Source: Clostridiales bacterium UBA1206
Lineage (GTDB): Bacteria; Bacillota; Clostridia; Oscillospirales; CAG-382
Direction: 5' to 3'
Length of the DNA: 6,140 bases
Assembly (NCBI GenBank): GCA_002310055.1
Contig: DBXS01000016.1
Location: 1 to 6,140, forward strand
The notes under the pieces were generated by a model. It was not told the origin of the DNA, did not search any database, and saw nothing but the letters and a program-made list of their open reading frames with translations. Within the stretch, counting starts at the first letter, position 1. Each line of letters begins with the position of its first letter. The translations under genes and the position numbers were made by a program. This document shows, piece by piece, positions 1 to 6,114 of this stretch.

Positions 1-297
1 CCGCAGGAGCTCGTCTCGATGATAGTAGAAAAAGCGGTCAATATGGCTAAACTTATGAATATCCCCGTGCTCGGGATCGTAGAAAACCTTTCGTATTACG
101 AATGCCCGGACTGCCACTCCAGGCATTTCCTGTTCGGCGAAAGCCGGCTCGAAGAAACAGCGGCGGAGCACGGTATCCCCGTGATCGCCCGTATCCCCAT
201 TGAGCCCAAACTTTCCGCCGCCGCCGACAAAGGCGCCATAGAGCTTTTCGAAGGCGACTGGCTCGACGGACTCACCGACGCAATCGCGGGCAAATAA
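1..297 (+). CDS. mrp: Mrp/NBP35 family Fe-S cluster carrier P-loop ATPase, C-terminal 98 residues (5' end outside window)
   Basis: Mrp/NBP35 (ApbC) proteins are cytoplasmic P-loop ATPases that bind and deliver [4Fe-4S] clusters to apoproteins. The reading frame is open from base 1, so the gene starts upstream and the Walker A region is not visible. What is seen is the typical C-terminal part: PQELVSMI followed by a KAVNMAK helix, the IPVLGIVENLSY strand, then CPDC (Cys 35 and 38 of the fragment). CPDC is the CxxC pair that holds a cluster across the dimer interface in this family. The segment IPIEPKLS followed by an acidic tail and TAA is also typical. The ATG at 19 is internal, because homologous sequence continues upstream of it. 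The AEC transporter gene starts 29 nt downstream on the same strand, so co-transcription is likely, although no functional link is known. Family assignment is firm; the client proteins are unknown. Confidence 0.93.
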   Translation, partial: PQELVSMIVEKAVNMAKLMNIPVLGIVENLSYYECPDCHSRHFLFGESRLEETAAEHGIPVIARIPIEPKLSAAADKGAIELFEGDWLDGLTDAIAGK

Positions 298-326
298 GCC
301 GGTCATTCAAGAAAGGAGTATGACGT

Positions 327-1265
327 ATGAACGTTCTCTCGGTCATATTATCGATACTGCCTCTGTTTCTGATAATGCTGCTCGGCGTATTCGTACGCAA
401 GGTCGGCATTTTCGACTGGCAGACCACAAAACGGCTTTCCGCTTTTATAGTGAACATCACGCAGCCGTTCCTTATAATAGCTTCGTTCATAACCGAACGC
501 ACCGGCGATAAACTCAAAATAGCGCTCGTCATCATAGCGGCGTCGCTGCTTATGCACGTCAGCTTTTCGGGATTCGCGGCGCTGCTGTTCCGCAAAGCCG
601 ACCAGGCCGACCGCTCCACGCTCGAGTTTTCGCTCATCTTCGGCAACTGCGCGTATCTGGGATACCCCGTGCTTATGGCGGTGTTCCCGCCGGAAAGCGG
701 TCTGTTTTACGGCGCGGTGTTCACGCTGGTCTTCAACGTTTACATACGCACCTACGGCGTGTTCCTGCTCAACAAGGGCAAAAAGGGTTCGCACGCGCTG
801 CTCAAGGCGTTCGTCAACCCCGGCACCATCGCTTCGGTAATCGGGATACTGCTTTTCGTGTTCAACGTCCGGCCGCCGGAATTCCTCACCAAGACTTTCA
901 GCACGGTCGGCAACCTCACGTTCCCGCTTTCTATGCTGTGCGTGGGCAGCTTGCTCTGCAACAAACCGCTTAAGAATCTGTTTTCCGGCAGCGTGTACGT
1001 GCTCAGCATAGCGCGTCTGCTCGTGCTGCCCATAGTGACGCTGGTCGTGTGCCTCATCTTCCGCGTCGATACCGGGATGACCTTCCTGTGCGTGATAATG
1101 GCTTCTATGCCCCCCGCCGCAAACTCCGCCATTTTCTGCGAAATGTATAAGGCGAATTCGCCGCTCGCCGCGTCGTGCGTCGGCGTCTCGTCGCTGTTTT
1201 CGGTCGTCACCGTACCCGCGATGCTCGCGCTGACCCAGCTTGCGACGTCGGCGCTCAATTCGTAA
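327..1265 (+). CDS. AEC family (auxin efflux carrier-like) permease, 312 aa
   Basis: This is a polytopic inner-membrane transporter of the auxin efflux carrier family. Bacterial members export or exchange small organic acids such as malate or malonate, but the substrate cannot be read from this sequence. Length (312 aa) is normal for the family. About ten hydrophobic segments are visible, near residues 3-23, 38-54, 63-88, 100-120, 125-148, 164-181, 197-211, 224-246, 251-271 and 279-303. Family-like motifs include NITQPFLI (43-50), FGNCAYLGYPVL (105-116), NPGTIASVIG (164-173), PLSMLCVGSLL (200-210) and MPPAANSAIF (261-270), the last close to the conserved MPxAxN motif before the final helices. 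The start ATG is set by GAAAGGAG at 311-318, with an 8 nt spacer. A second ATG at 320 is in another frame and is not used. The gene lies 29 nt after the Mrp gene and 8 nt before a lipoprotein gene. Permease identity is confident; direction and cargo are open. Confidence 0.9.
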   Translation: MNVLSVILSILPLFLIMLLGVFVRKVGIFDWQTTKRLSAFIVNITQPFLIIASFITERTGDKLKIALVIIAASLLMHVSFSGFAALLFRKADQADRSTLEFSLIFGNCAYLGYPVLMAVFPPESGLFYGAVFTLVFNVYIRTYGVFLLNKGKKGSHALLKAFVNPGTIASVIGILLFVFNVRPPEFLTKTFSTVGNLTFPLSMLCVGSLLCNKPLKNLFSGSVYVLSIARLLVLPIVTLVVCLIFRVDTGMTFLCVIMASMPPAANSAIFCEMYKANSPLAASCVGVSSLFSVVTVPAMLALTQLATSALNS

Positions 1266-1273
1266 AAAGAATT

Positions 1274-1684
1274 ATGAAAGTCAGATTTGCATCCGCGCTC
1301 GCCGTCATCGCCGCCTGCCTGCTGCTTTGCGGCTGCTCCGGCAAAGGGACCGCACACCTGCGCGTGTTTATCCCGGATTCCGAAACCGGCGCGAGCGGAA
1401 CGGTATACGACGGCGATTTCGCCTTTTCGGGCGGGACCGTCACCGTCGATTATATGCTTTACACGCTCGCTTCAAAAGGAAATTTCGAATACGTTTTCGA
1501 CGGCTCTGCGCTTTCGATAAACGGACTTACGCTGTTTGAAAACCTCGACGAAATGTATATCCGCGGCTGGACCGTAACGGTCAACGGCGAATACGACGAA
1601 AACTTTATGTACGCGAAAGTCCGCGACGGCGATTACGTCGAAGTGGTGTACGAGTTTATGGATCTCGCGCCCGAATACGACTGA
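1274..1684 (+). CDS. Small lipoprotein with DUF4430-like (transcobalamin C-terminal-like) domain, 136 aa
   Basis: The protein begins MKVRFASALAVIAACLLLCG and then Cys 21, a lipoprotein signal peptide with lipobox LCGC. It should therefore be lipid-anchored on the outer face of the membrane. The mature part matches the DUF4430 pattern: a TVDYMLYTL helix (56-64), then SINGL (81-85), GWTVTVNGEY (98-107) and RDGDYVEVVYEF (117-128), the usual INGL / GWxxxVNG / DGDxxxxxY order. DUF4430 is related in fold to the C-terminal domain of transcobalamin and intrinsic factor and is common in Firmicute surface proteins; its ligand here is unknown. The ATG at 1274 is chosen because it yields an intact signal peptide; longer reading in the same frame overlaps the transporter. 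Only a weak AAAAAGA lies upstream, 8 nt after the transporter stop, so translation may depend on coupling. A strong terminator follows. Confidence 0.82.
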   Translation: MKVRFASALAVIAACLLLCGCSGKGTAHLRVFIPDSETGASGTVYDGDFAFSGGTVTVDYMLYTLASKGNFEYVFDGSALSINGLTLFENLDEMYIRGWTVTVNGEYDENFMYAKVRDGDYVEVVYEFMDLAPEYD

Positions 1685-1700
1685 AATACCGAATATAAAA

Positions 1701-1752
1701 AAAGAGCTTTTGCGCAAAGATATACGCAAAAGCTCTTTGTGTTTTTTGTTTT
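1701..1752. terminator. Bidirectional intrinsic terminator between convergent genes
   Basis: A perfect 14-bp inverted repeat has arms AAAGAGCTTTTGCG (1701-1714) and CGCAAAAGCTCTTT (1725-1738) around a 10-nt loop. On the plus strand it is followed by a T-rich tract (1740-1752, broken by one G) that runs into the last codon of the opposite gene. On the minus strand the hairpin is followed by the complement of the A run at 1697-1703, also giving a T tract. It lies 16 nt after the lipoprotein stop and between two converging transcription units, so it can end both. Confidence 0.93.
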
Positions 1753-4700
1753 ACTCAACGGTGATATTGACGACGCAGGGAGCGGAGTAATCCAGCTGTT
1801 CGGAATACCTGTAAGTGAACGAATCTTCGCCGGTGTAGCCTTTGTCGGGGTAGTAAGCGAAACTGCCGTCGAGGTTTATCGTCACGGTGCCGTGTTTGGG
1901 AGAACTGTCGACTTCGAACGAAAGCATACCCGTTTCGTCGTCGGTGAGATTTCCTTTGCAGATCTTGCCCGCTTCGGCTTCGAACGATATCGGATCCTTG
2001 GCGTCCGGAACGGTGACGAGCGTGCCTTTGATGAACCGGTAGGTGTAATCGTACATCGCGCGGTTGGGAAGATACGTCGATTTGTAAAGCTCGATAAACG
2101 AAGTGGTCTCGAGATAATACATATGTATGACGTCCTTCATATAACCTTCGGTCACGCCGTTGCTCAGATATTGCATATATCTGGTGCGGTAGCGCTGGTC
2201 GGTCATCGCGTTGGAGCAGAACTCGATCTCGACGCACATGCCGTATCTCTTGGCGAGAGACGCGCATTCGTGGATGTTGGAAAACGGCGCTTCGAGCTTG
2301 AACATATAGTTGGGCTGCATGCAGGCGGCGTCAAAGCCGTGCTCTTTCCACAGCGAATAGCCGTACGCCTTGAACCAGGGGATCCAGAAGAACTGGCTGC
2401 CGTGCGCGTGGATCACGTCGGACACCGCGTTAAGCAGTTCCATATCGCCTTTTGCGTCGTCGAGCGATTCGTGATACCAGTAGTATCCGCAGAATTCTAT
2501 GTTTTCAAAGGGATGTTCGGACATGGCTTTTTCAAAGCGTTTGATGACTTCCTCGGTGAATTTCACGCGGTCGGCAAGCACAGACATATTCTCTTTGACG
2601 CCGTCGCCGTCGATATCGCCGGGATCGGTGCTGTTGAGTCCGTACAGCGACACGTAATACTTATACTTGTAATCATCGGGAAGTCCGAGACGCTCTTTTA
2701 CGAGCCCGGCGGCTTCGTCGAGCGCGCAAACGTTCCTGCCTTCTTTGAACAGGGTGTTTATCAGCCAGTCGACGTCGGAAACGGTGTATCCCTCGTGTCC
2801 CGCGTAGCCCGAAGGCATGGAGCCTGTGAGCAGGAACAGGAATCCGTCGAACATAACGTCTACGGGATTGCCGTCGGTATCGAGATACGCCACGGCGGGC
2901 ATAAGGTCTTCGACGGTGCGTTCGACCTTGGTCCCGTGGTAAGCGAGATAAATGTCGCTTGCGCCGCCCAGCAGGTCTTCTGACGGTGCGAGGAAGGAAT
3001 TGGTGAGCATCCCGGTGCCGGTGCTGTAGCCGGAATCCGCAAGCGATACGGCGCCGTCAAGCTTTTTGTTGCCGAACACTTCCAGTTCGTCGCAGCCGGA
3101 CCACGTGTTTACCGTGAATTCAAAGCACACGAATCTCGCGGCGACAGGATTGTCGAGGATCAGTTCGCCCTTCACTATCGAAGGATCGTCCTTGACCGGC
3201 ATTATTATTTCGCCCGCGAGATACCACGTTTTGGCGTCTTCGGAAACGAGTATCTTGACCTTTTCGGGGCATTCCACCGCCCAGGCGGTCTGGTGGGTGA
3301 ATTCCGCGGTGAACGAGCTAACCGCCGAAAGATGGCCTAAATCGTAGTAGATGTCGCGCGTGCCGGAACGGTTGAATTTAAAATAATAGCCGTTGTGGAT
3401 ATCGGTGCCGGAAGCGCGCTTGCCGTCTGTGAGCAGTTTGGAGGTGACGGGAGTATTGTTGGGCCAGGAGGCTCTTTCGGGTTCGGCGTCGCATGCGATC
3501 TGCTGACCGAGCCCTTTTATAAGGTCGATCTCTTCGCCGTAGTCAGAGGAATCTGCGGGCCACAGGTCGCTGCCCGTGACTTCGGGGAATTCCAGATCCG
3601 GGTAAAGCTGCGGCGCTTTGATGGAATCGGAATAAGCGAGCACGCGCACTTCTTCGAGCAGTATGCGGTCGCATTCGGTCTTTGCGAGCGTGAACCTGAC
3701 ATATCTCGCGCGGACGGTGGAATCGAGCTGCAGGGTATAGACGAACGTTTCGTCGTCGCTGAGCGGCGCGTAGCATCTGCCTATCTCTACCCATTCTTTT
3801 TTGTCTGTAGATACCGCAAAGGATATCCTGAGAGGGAAACTGATCTTTACTGTCTTGTTGTTGTAAGTGAAAACCTCAAACGCCGAAACGTCGGTGCGTA
3901 CCGAACCAAGGTCGACTACCAGTTCCATATCGCCGTCGCCGAACCTGTACCCGACCCAGCCGCCGCTCTGGTAGAATCCGGCGGTCATGCCGTCGGTGAG
4001 TTTGCCGTTTTCGTCGGGGTACGTTTTGTCGCTTTTGCCGGTGCAGGTATACTTGCTGTTGAGCGCCACGTTGTTCACTTTCTGCATACGGTCGGCGCTG
4101 CCGGTGGAAACCTGCGCGAGCGCGTTCGCGTAGGTCTCGGAATCCTGCGTTTCGGTGTCGTAAAGCCCGGTCACGGCTTTTTCCCATTCGACAGCCACGT
4201 CGCCGCTCGCGATATCGGCGATGACCATCACCTCGTCGACGAACAGCCAGTGCGAAGAGCGTTTGATGTCAAAACGCACGTAACGCGCCGAAACGGGATG
4301 GTCGAGATGCAGCACGCATCTCTGGATAGTGTCTTCTTCGTATTTAGGAAACCGGCTGGTGCCCGTGCGGGTCCATTCCTTGCCGTCTTCGGAAACGTAT
4401 ATCCTTACCGAAGCGGGCGAACCTATGCCGGCCTGAGTCGTCGCAAGATAGCTCGTTTCGAACTGATATATCCTGTCGTACACTTCGCCCAGGTCTATTT
4501 CGACCTGAAAACTTTCGGCGATTCCGACGAAATTTTCGTCGGAATACGAAGGCGATTCAGTCACGGCGAAAAGCCCGTCGGTGAGCTCGGTGCCGTAGGT
4601 GTCGGGGTAGCTGTCGCCCGCCGGCTGCGATTTTTTATAGCTTTTGCCGCTTGAGATCACCGAGGCGTAAGTGTATTCCTCGGGAGGGAGCGATTCTTCG

Positions 4701-4876
4701 GCCGAACTTTCGGTCTTGGATTCTTCCGCGGAAGAACCTTCCTCGCTCGCGCTTTCGTCGGACGGAGTTTCGCTTTCTATCGATTCCGGTTCCGACTCCG
4801 CGCCGTTTCCGTTACAGGCGGAAAGCGCGAAAGTGAACAGCAGCAGAAACGCAAGCAGTAACGCTGTTTTTTTCAT
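1751..4876 (-). CDS. Large surface lipoprotein: three F5/8 type C (discoidin-like) domains, DUF4855 glycosidase-like domain, C-terminal Ig-like domain, 1041 aa
   Basis: Probably an exported, lipid-anchored carbohydrate-active or carbohydrate-binding protein. Residues 1-20 form a signal peptide with lipobox LSAC (Cys 21). Residues 22-68 are an acidic Ser/Glu linker with SSAEES twice (48-53, 57-62). Three discoidin-like units follow, at about 75-220, 268-415 and 460-602. Each carries LTDG (98, 293, 482), a SxDxKxW element (VSEDGKEW 161-168; VSTDKKEW 355-362; VSEDAKTW 544-551) and an ARYVRF-type strand (197, 390; ARFVCF at 580). Residues about 615-955 match DUF4855: FDGFLFLLTGSMPSG (676-690), FCGYYWYHES (795-804), WIPWFKAYG (831-839), QPNYMF (854-859) and VEIEF (882-886). 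Residues about 957-1041 form a tandem-95/VCBS-like Ig domain (PKHGTVTINLDGSFAY, GYTGEDSFTY). The start is set by GAAAGGA at 4887-4893, 10 nt before ATG. Domain layout is confident; the enzymatic activity is inferred only. Confidence 0.88.
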   Translation of the reverse strand: MKKTALLLAFLLLFTFALSACNGNGAESEPESIESETPSDESASEEGSSAEESKTESSAEESLPPEEYTYASVISSGKSYKKSQPAGDSYPDTYGTELTDGLFAVTESPSYSDENFVGIAESFQVEIDLGEVYDRIYQFETSYLATTQAGIGSPASVRIYVSEDGKEWTRTGTSRFPKYEEDTIQRCVLHLDHPVSARYVRFDIKRSSHWLFVDEVMVIADIASGDVAVEWEKAVTGLYDTETQDSETYANALAQVSTGSADRMQKVNNVALNSKYTCTGKSDKTYPDENGKLTDGMTAGFYQSGGWVGYRFGDGDMELVVDLGSVRTDVSAFEVFTYNNKTVKISFPLRISFAVSTDKKEWVEIGRCYAPLSDDETFVYTLQLDSTVRARYVRFTLAKTECDRILLEEVRVLAYSDSIKAPQLYPDLEFPEVTGSDLWPADSSDYGEEIDLIKGLGQQIACDAEPERASWPNNTPVTSKLLTDGKRASGTDIHNGYYFKFNRSGTRDIYYDLGHLSAVSSFTAEFTHQTAWAVECPEKVKILVSEDAKTWYLAGEIIMPVKDDPSIVKGELILDNPVAARFVCFEFTVNTWSGCDELEVFGNKKLDGAVSLADSGYSTGTGMLTNSFLAPSEDLLGGASDIYLAYHGTKVERTVEDLMPAVAYLDTDGNPVDVMFDGFLFLLTGSMPSGYAGHEGYTVSDVDWLINTLFKEGRNVCALDEAAGLVKERLGLPDDYKYKYYVSLYGLNSTDPGDIDGDGVKENMSVLADRVKFTEEVIKRFEKAMSEHPFENIEFCGYYWYHESLDDAKGDMELLNAVSDVIHAHGSQFFWIPWFKAYGYSLWKEHGFDAACMQPNYMFKLEAPFSNIHECASLAKRYGMCVEIEFCSNAMTDQRYRTRYMQYLSNGVTEGYMKDVIHMYYLETTSFIELYKSTYLPNRAMYDYTYRFIKGTLVTVPDAKDPISFEAEAGKICKGNLTDDETGMLSFEVDSSPKHGTVTINLDGSFAYYPDKGYTGEDSFTYRYSEQLDYSAPCVVNITVE

Positions 4877-4913
4877 TTTGTCTTTATCCTTTCGGTGTAT
4901 AGTCGGGTGATTT

Positions 4914-4943
4914 CTTATACTGTGATCGGGCGCGCGGGGTCAC
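4914..4943 (-). promoter_or_regulatory. Candidate weak promoter for the DUF4855 lipoprotein gene
   Basis: Reading the minus strand, GTGACC (4943-4938, four of six to TTGACA) and TATAAG (4919-4914, five of six to TATAAT) are separated by 18 bp. They lie in the 68-bp gap after the methyltransferase gene. The match is modest, the spacer is very GC-rich, and no terminator is visible between the two genes. The lipoprotein could therefore also be read through from the methyltransferase promoter. Confidence 0.3.
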
Positions 4944-4944
4944 G

Positions 4945-5493
4945 TCAGTTTTCTATTATGTAAAAGAAAGGCGAATCCGGGGAATTGGTGATCCTAAACA
5001 GCGCGCACATATATTTGCGGCGGTCGAGCGACGAAAGGTATTCCTGTATGAGTTTTCCTTCGGCGTCGCCTTCGCTGTGGCCGGGGTAGACCGCCACGAG
5101 CAGTATAGCGTCCCGCGCCATGCGGTCTATCGCGCCCGCTATCGCCGGGAGCGTGGTCTCGCGCCGGGTGAACACGGAGCGGTCGCTGCCGGGCAGCCAG
5201 CCCAGGTTGAACATACCGGCGTTCACTTTTCGGGTTATGTATCTTCCGGCGTTGTGGTGCGAATCGTGTATCAGCACGTAATTCTGCGGAGCGTTTTCAC
5301 GGCATAGGCGGAGCGCGGTGCTTTGAAGCGCGGCGTCCTGAACGTCGAACGCGTAAACTCTGCCGCGCGGACCTACGGTGCGCGAAAGGAAAAGCGTGTC
5401 GTGCCCGTTGCCCATTGTGTAATCGGCGGCGATGCCGCCCGGGAAAAGGTGCTTTTTTATGAACTTTTTCTGCAGTTCCAGCAGATCGGTCAT
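4945..5493 (-). CDS. mnmM: MnmM/YtqB-like SAM-dependent tRNA wobble-uridine methyltransferase, 182 aa
   Basis: A cytoplasmic class I SAM methyltransferase of the Pfam rRNA_methylase (YtqB) family. The B. subtilis member, now called MnmM, methylates 5-aminomethyl-2-thiouridine to mnm5s2U at tRNA position 34; the same role is inferred here. Visible motifs are the SAM-binding DYTMGNGHDT (24-33), the acidic end of strand 2 FDVQ (49-52), DSHHNAG (77-83), FNLGWLPGSD (95-104) and VYPGHSEG (135-142), ending in SPFFYIIEN. Length and motif order fit a complete YtqB-type protein of about 180-190 residues. The start is supported by GAAAGGAG at 5503-5510, 9 nt before ATG, and by a good promoter upstream. 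The lipoprotein gene follows 68 nt downstream on the same strand. Family is confident; the exact tRNA target rests on homology. Confidence 0.9.
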   Translation of the reverse strand: MTDLLELQKKFIKKHLFPGGIAADYTMGNGHDTLFLSRTVGPRGRVYAFDVQDAALQSTALRLCRENAPQNYVLIHDSHHNAGRYITRKVNAGMFNLGWLPGSDRSVFTRRETTLPAIAGAIDRMARDAILLVAVYPGHSEGDAEGKLIQEYLSSLDRRKYMCALFRITNSPDSPFFYIIEN

Positions 5494-5517
5494 TCGCGCG
5501 CGCTCCTTTCGCCGTAT

Positions 5518-5546
5518 ATTTTAGCATAAAACCCGCCGCATTTCAA
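5518..5546 (-). promoter_or_regulatory. Sigma-A promoter with extended -10 for the mnmM-like gene
   Basis: On the minus strand the -35 is TTGAAA (5546-5541) and the -10 is TAAAAT (5523-5518), separated by exactly 17 bp. A TG one base upstream of the -10 (5526-5525) makes it an extended -10. It sits in the 73-bp gap after the VOC gene and 25 bp before the methyltransferase start, leaving room for the ribosome binding site at 5503-5510. No hairpin terminator for the VOC gene is obvious in this gap. Confidence 0.75.
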
Positions 5547-5566
5547 TGAACAAACTAAAAACAATA

Positions 5567-5950
5567 TCATTTTTCGGTAAAGAACTCTATTTCTTCTCCC
5601 GCGGGACCTATGCAGAACGCCACGCGCAGCGGATACGGCTGCTCGGCGTTTATGGTGACGTCGTAAGGCTCGGCTGTAATTTCGTACCCTGCTTTGCGCA
5701 CGGCGTCTATGCATGCGTCGACGTCGTCGGTGAGGAACGCCACGTGCCTCAGCACGCCCTGCGGCAGACGTTCTTCGCCGGTGTTCATTATTTCCATACG
5801 GCTTTCGCCGGTAAGCAGCATTATGCCCATGCCCCAGTCGCGGTAGACCGTCATTCCGAGTATATCGCGGTAGAACGCCACCGTCTTTTCGTATTCCTCT
5901 TTTCCGTACGTTTTTATCGCGACGTGATGTATCCCTTTGGTGAGACCCAT
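5567..5950 (-). CDS. VOC superfamily (glyoxalase I-like) metalloprotein, 127 aa
   Basis: A small cytoplasmic protein of the vicinal oxygen chelate fold, in which two beta-alpha-beta-beta-beta modules form a divalent-metal site. All four expected metal ligands are present, numbered from the ATG at 5950: His 9 in GIHHVAIKT, Glu 53 in SRMEIMN, His 69 in LRHVAFLT and Glu 122 in GEEIEFFTE. The helix EKTVAFYRDILGM after the first strand and DVDACIDAVRKAGYE after the third are typical. Length is normal for single-chain glyoxalase I-like proteins. The sequence resembles the broad glyoxalase/YaeR-like group, and a true methylglyoxal-thiol activity cannot be decided from it. A GTG at 5959 is also in frame, but it forms part of the GAGGTG ribosome binding site, so the ATG is preferred. 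The gene has its own consensus promoter and is divergent from the tRNA. Confidence 0.85.
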   Translation of the reverse strand: MGLTKGIHHVAIKTYGKEEYEKTVAFYRDILGMTVYRDWGMGIMLLTGESRMEIMNTGEERLPQGVLRHVAFLTDDVDACIDAVRKAGYEITAEPYDVTINAEQPYPLRVAFCIGPAGEEIEFFTEK

Positions 5951-5956
5951 AAACGG

Positions 5957-5962
5957 CACCTC
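5957..5962 (-). promoter_or_regulatory. Shine-Dalgarno GAGGTG that decides the VOC gene start
   Basis: The minus strand reads AGAGAGGTG-CCGTTT-ATG. GAGGTG matches the anti-Shine-Dalgarno of 16S rRNA and lies 6 nt before the ATG at 5950. The in-frame GTG at 5959 is the end of this motif and has no properly spaced ribosome binding site of its own. Confidence 0.7.
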
Positions 5963-5982
5963 TCTTTCATCAAATCAAATAT

Positions 5983-6011
5983 ATTATACCTTATTTGCCT
6001 CCGCGGGTCAA
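5983..6011 (-). promoter_or_regulatory. Sigma-A promoter for the VOC gene
   Basis: On the minus strand the -35 is TTGACC (6011-6006, five of six) and the -10 is a perfect TATAAT (5988-5983), with a 17-bp spacer. The predicted start site near 5976 gives a leader of about 26 nt ending in the GAGGTG ribosome binding site. No riboswitch-sized leader exists. Confidence 0.85.
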
Positions 6012-6075
6012 TAGCGAATATCCCCTTCCGCGCGAAGAAGAGAAATAAATAAACAAACTAAAATGCGCAATCCAC

Positions 6076-6104
6076 TTGACAAAACGCCGCGGCGGCGTTA
6101 TAAT
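6076..6104 (+). promoter_or_regulatory. Perfect consensus sigma-A promoter of the tRNA gene
   Basis: TTGACA (6076-6081) and TATAAT (6099-6104) are both exact consensus with an ideal 17-bp spacer, as expected for a stable-RNA promoter. The predicted start is near 6111, only about 4 nt before the mature tRNA 5' end. It is divergent from the VOC promoter; about 64 bp separate the two -35 boxes and hold nothing recognisable. Confidence 0.93.
6083..6099. repeat. GC-rich inverted repeat filling the tRNA promoter spacer
   Basis: AACGCCGC (6083-6090) and GCGGCGTT (6092-6099) are perfect inverted 8-bp arms around a single G. The dyad begins one base after the -35 flank and ends on the first T of the -10. 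Such a position would suit an operator, but it may only be a GC-rich spacer; no known operator consensus was recognised. Confidence 0.6.
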
Positions 6105-6114
6105 CACATCACAC

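Noticed and set aside
752..1357. A 201-codon minus-strand frame opposite the AEC transporter
   Set aside because: No homology-like motifs are seen, and the opposite strand encodes a clear ten-helix permease with a good ribosome binding site.
1175..1684. A longer version of the lipoprotein gene beginning at 1175
   Set aside because: It would overlap the transporter by about 90 bases and hide the signal peptide inside the protein. The ATG at 1274 gives an N-terminal signal peptide with lipobox.
1739..2983. A 414-codon open frame on the plus strand opposite the 3' part of the DUF4855 gene
   Set aside because: The translation is rich in Val, Arg, His and Phe without any recognisable domain. It is an antisense shadow caused by the GC-biased third positions of a gene with clear protein homology on the minus strand.
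3395..4654. A 419-codon open frame on the plus strand opposite the discoidin domains
   Set aside because: Same pattern of antisense shadow: no ribosome binding site, signal peptide or motif, while the minus strand carries three repeated domain units.
5546..6052. A 168-codon plus-strand frame opposite the VOC gene
   Set aside because: It lies across the VOC gene, its promoter and its leader, and has no recognisable motif. The minus strand has all four VOC metal ligands.
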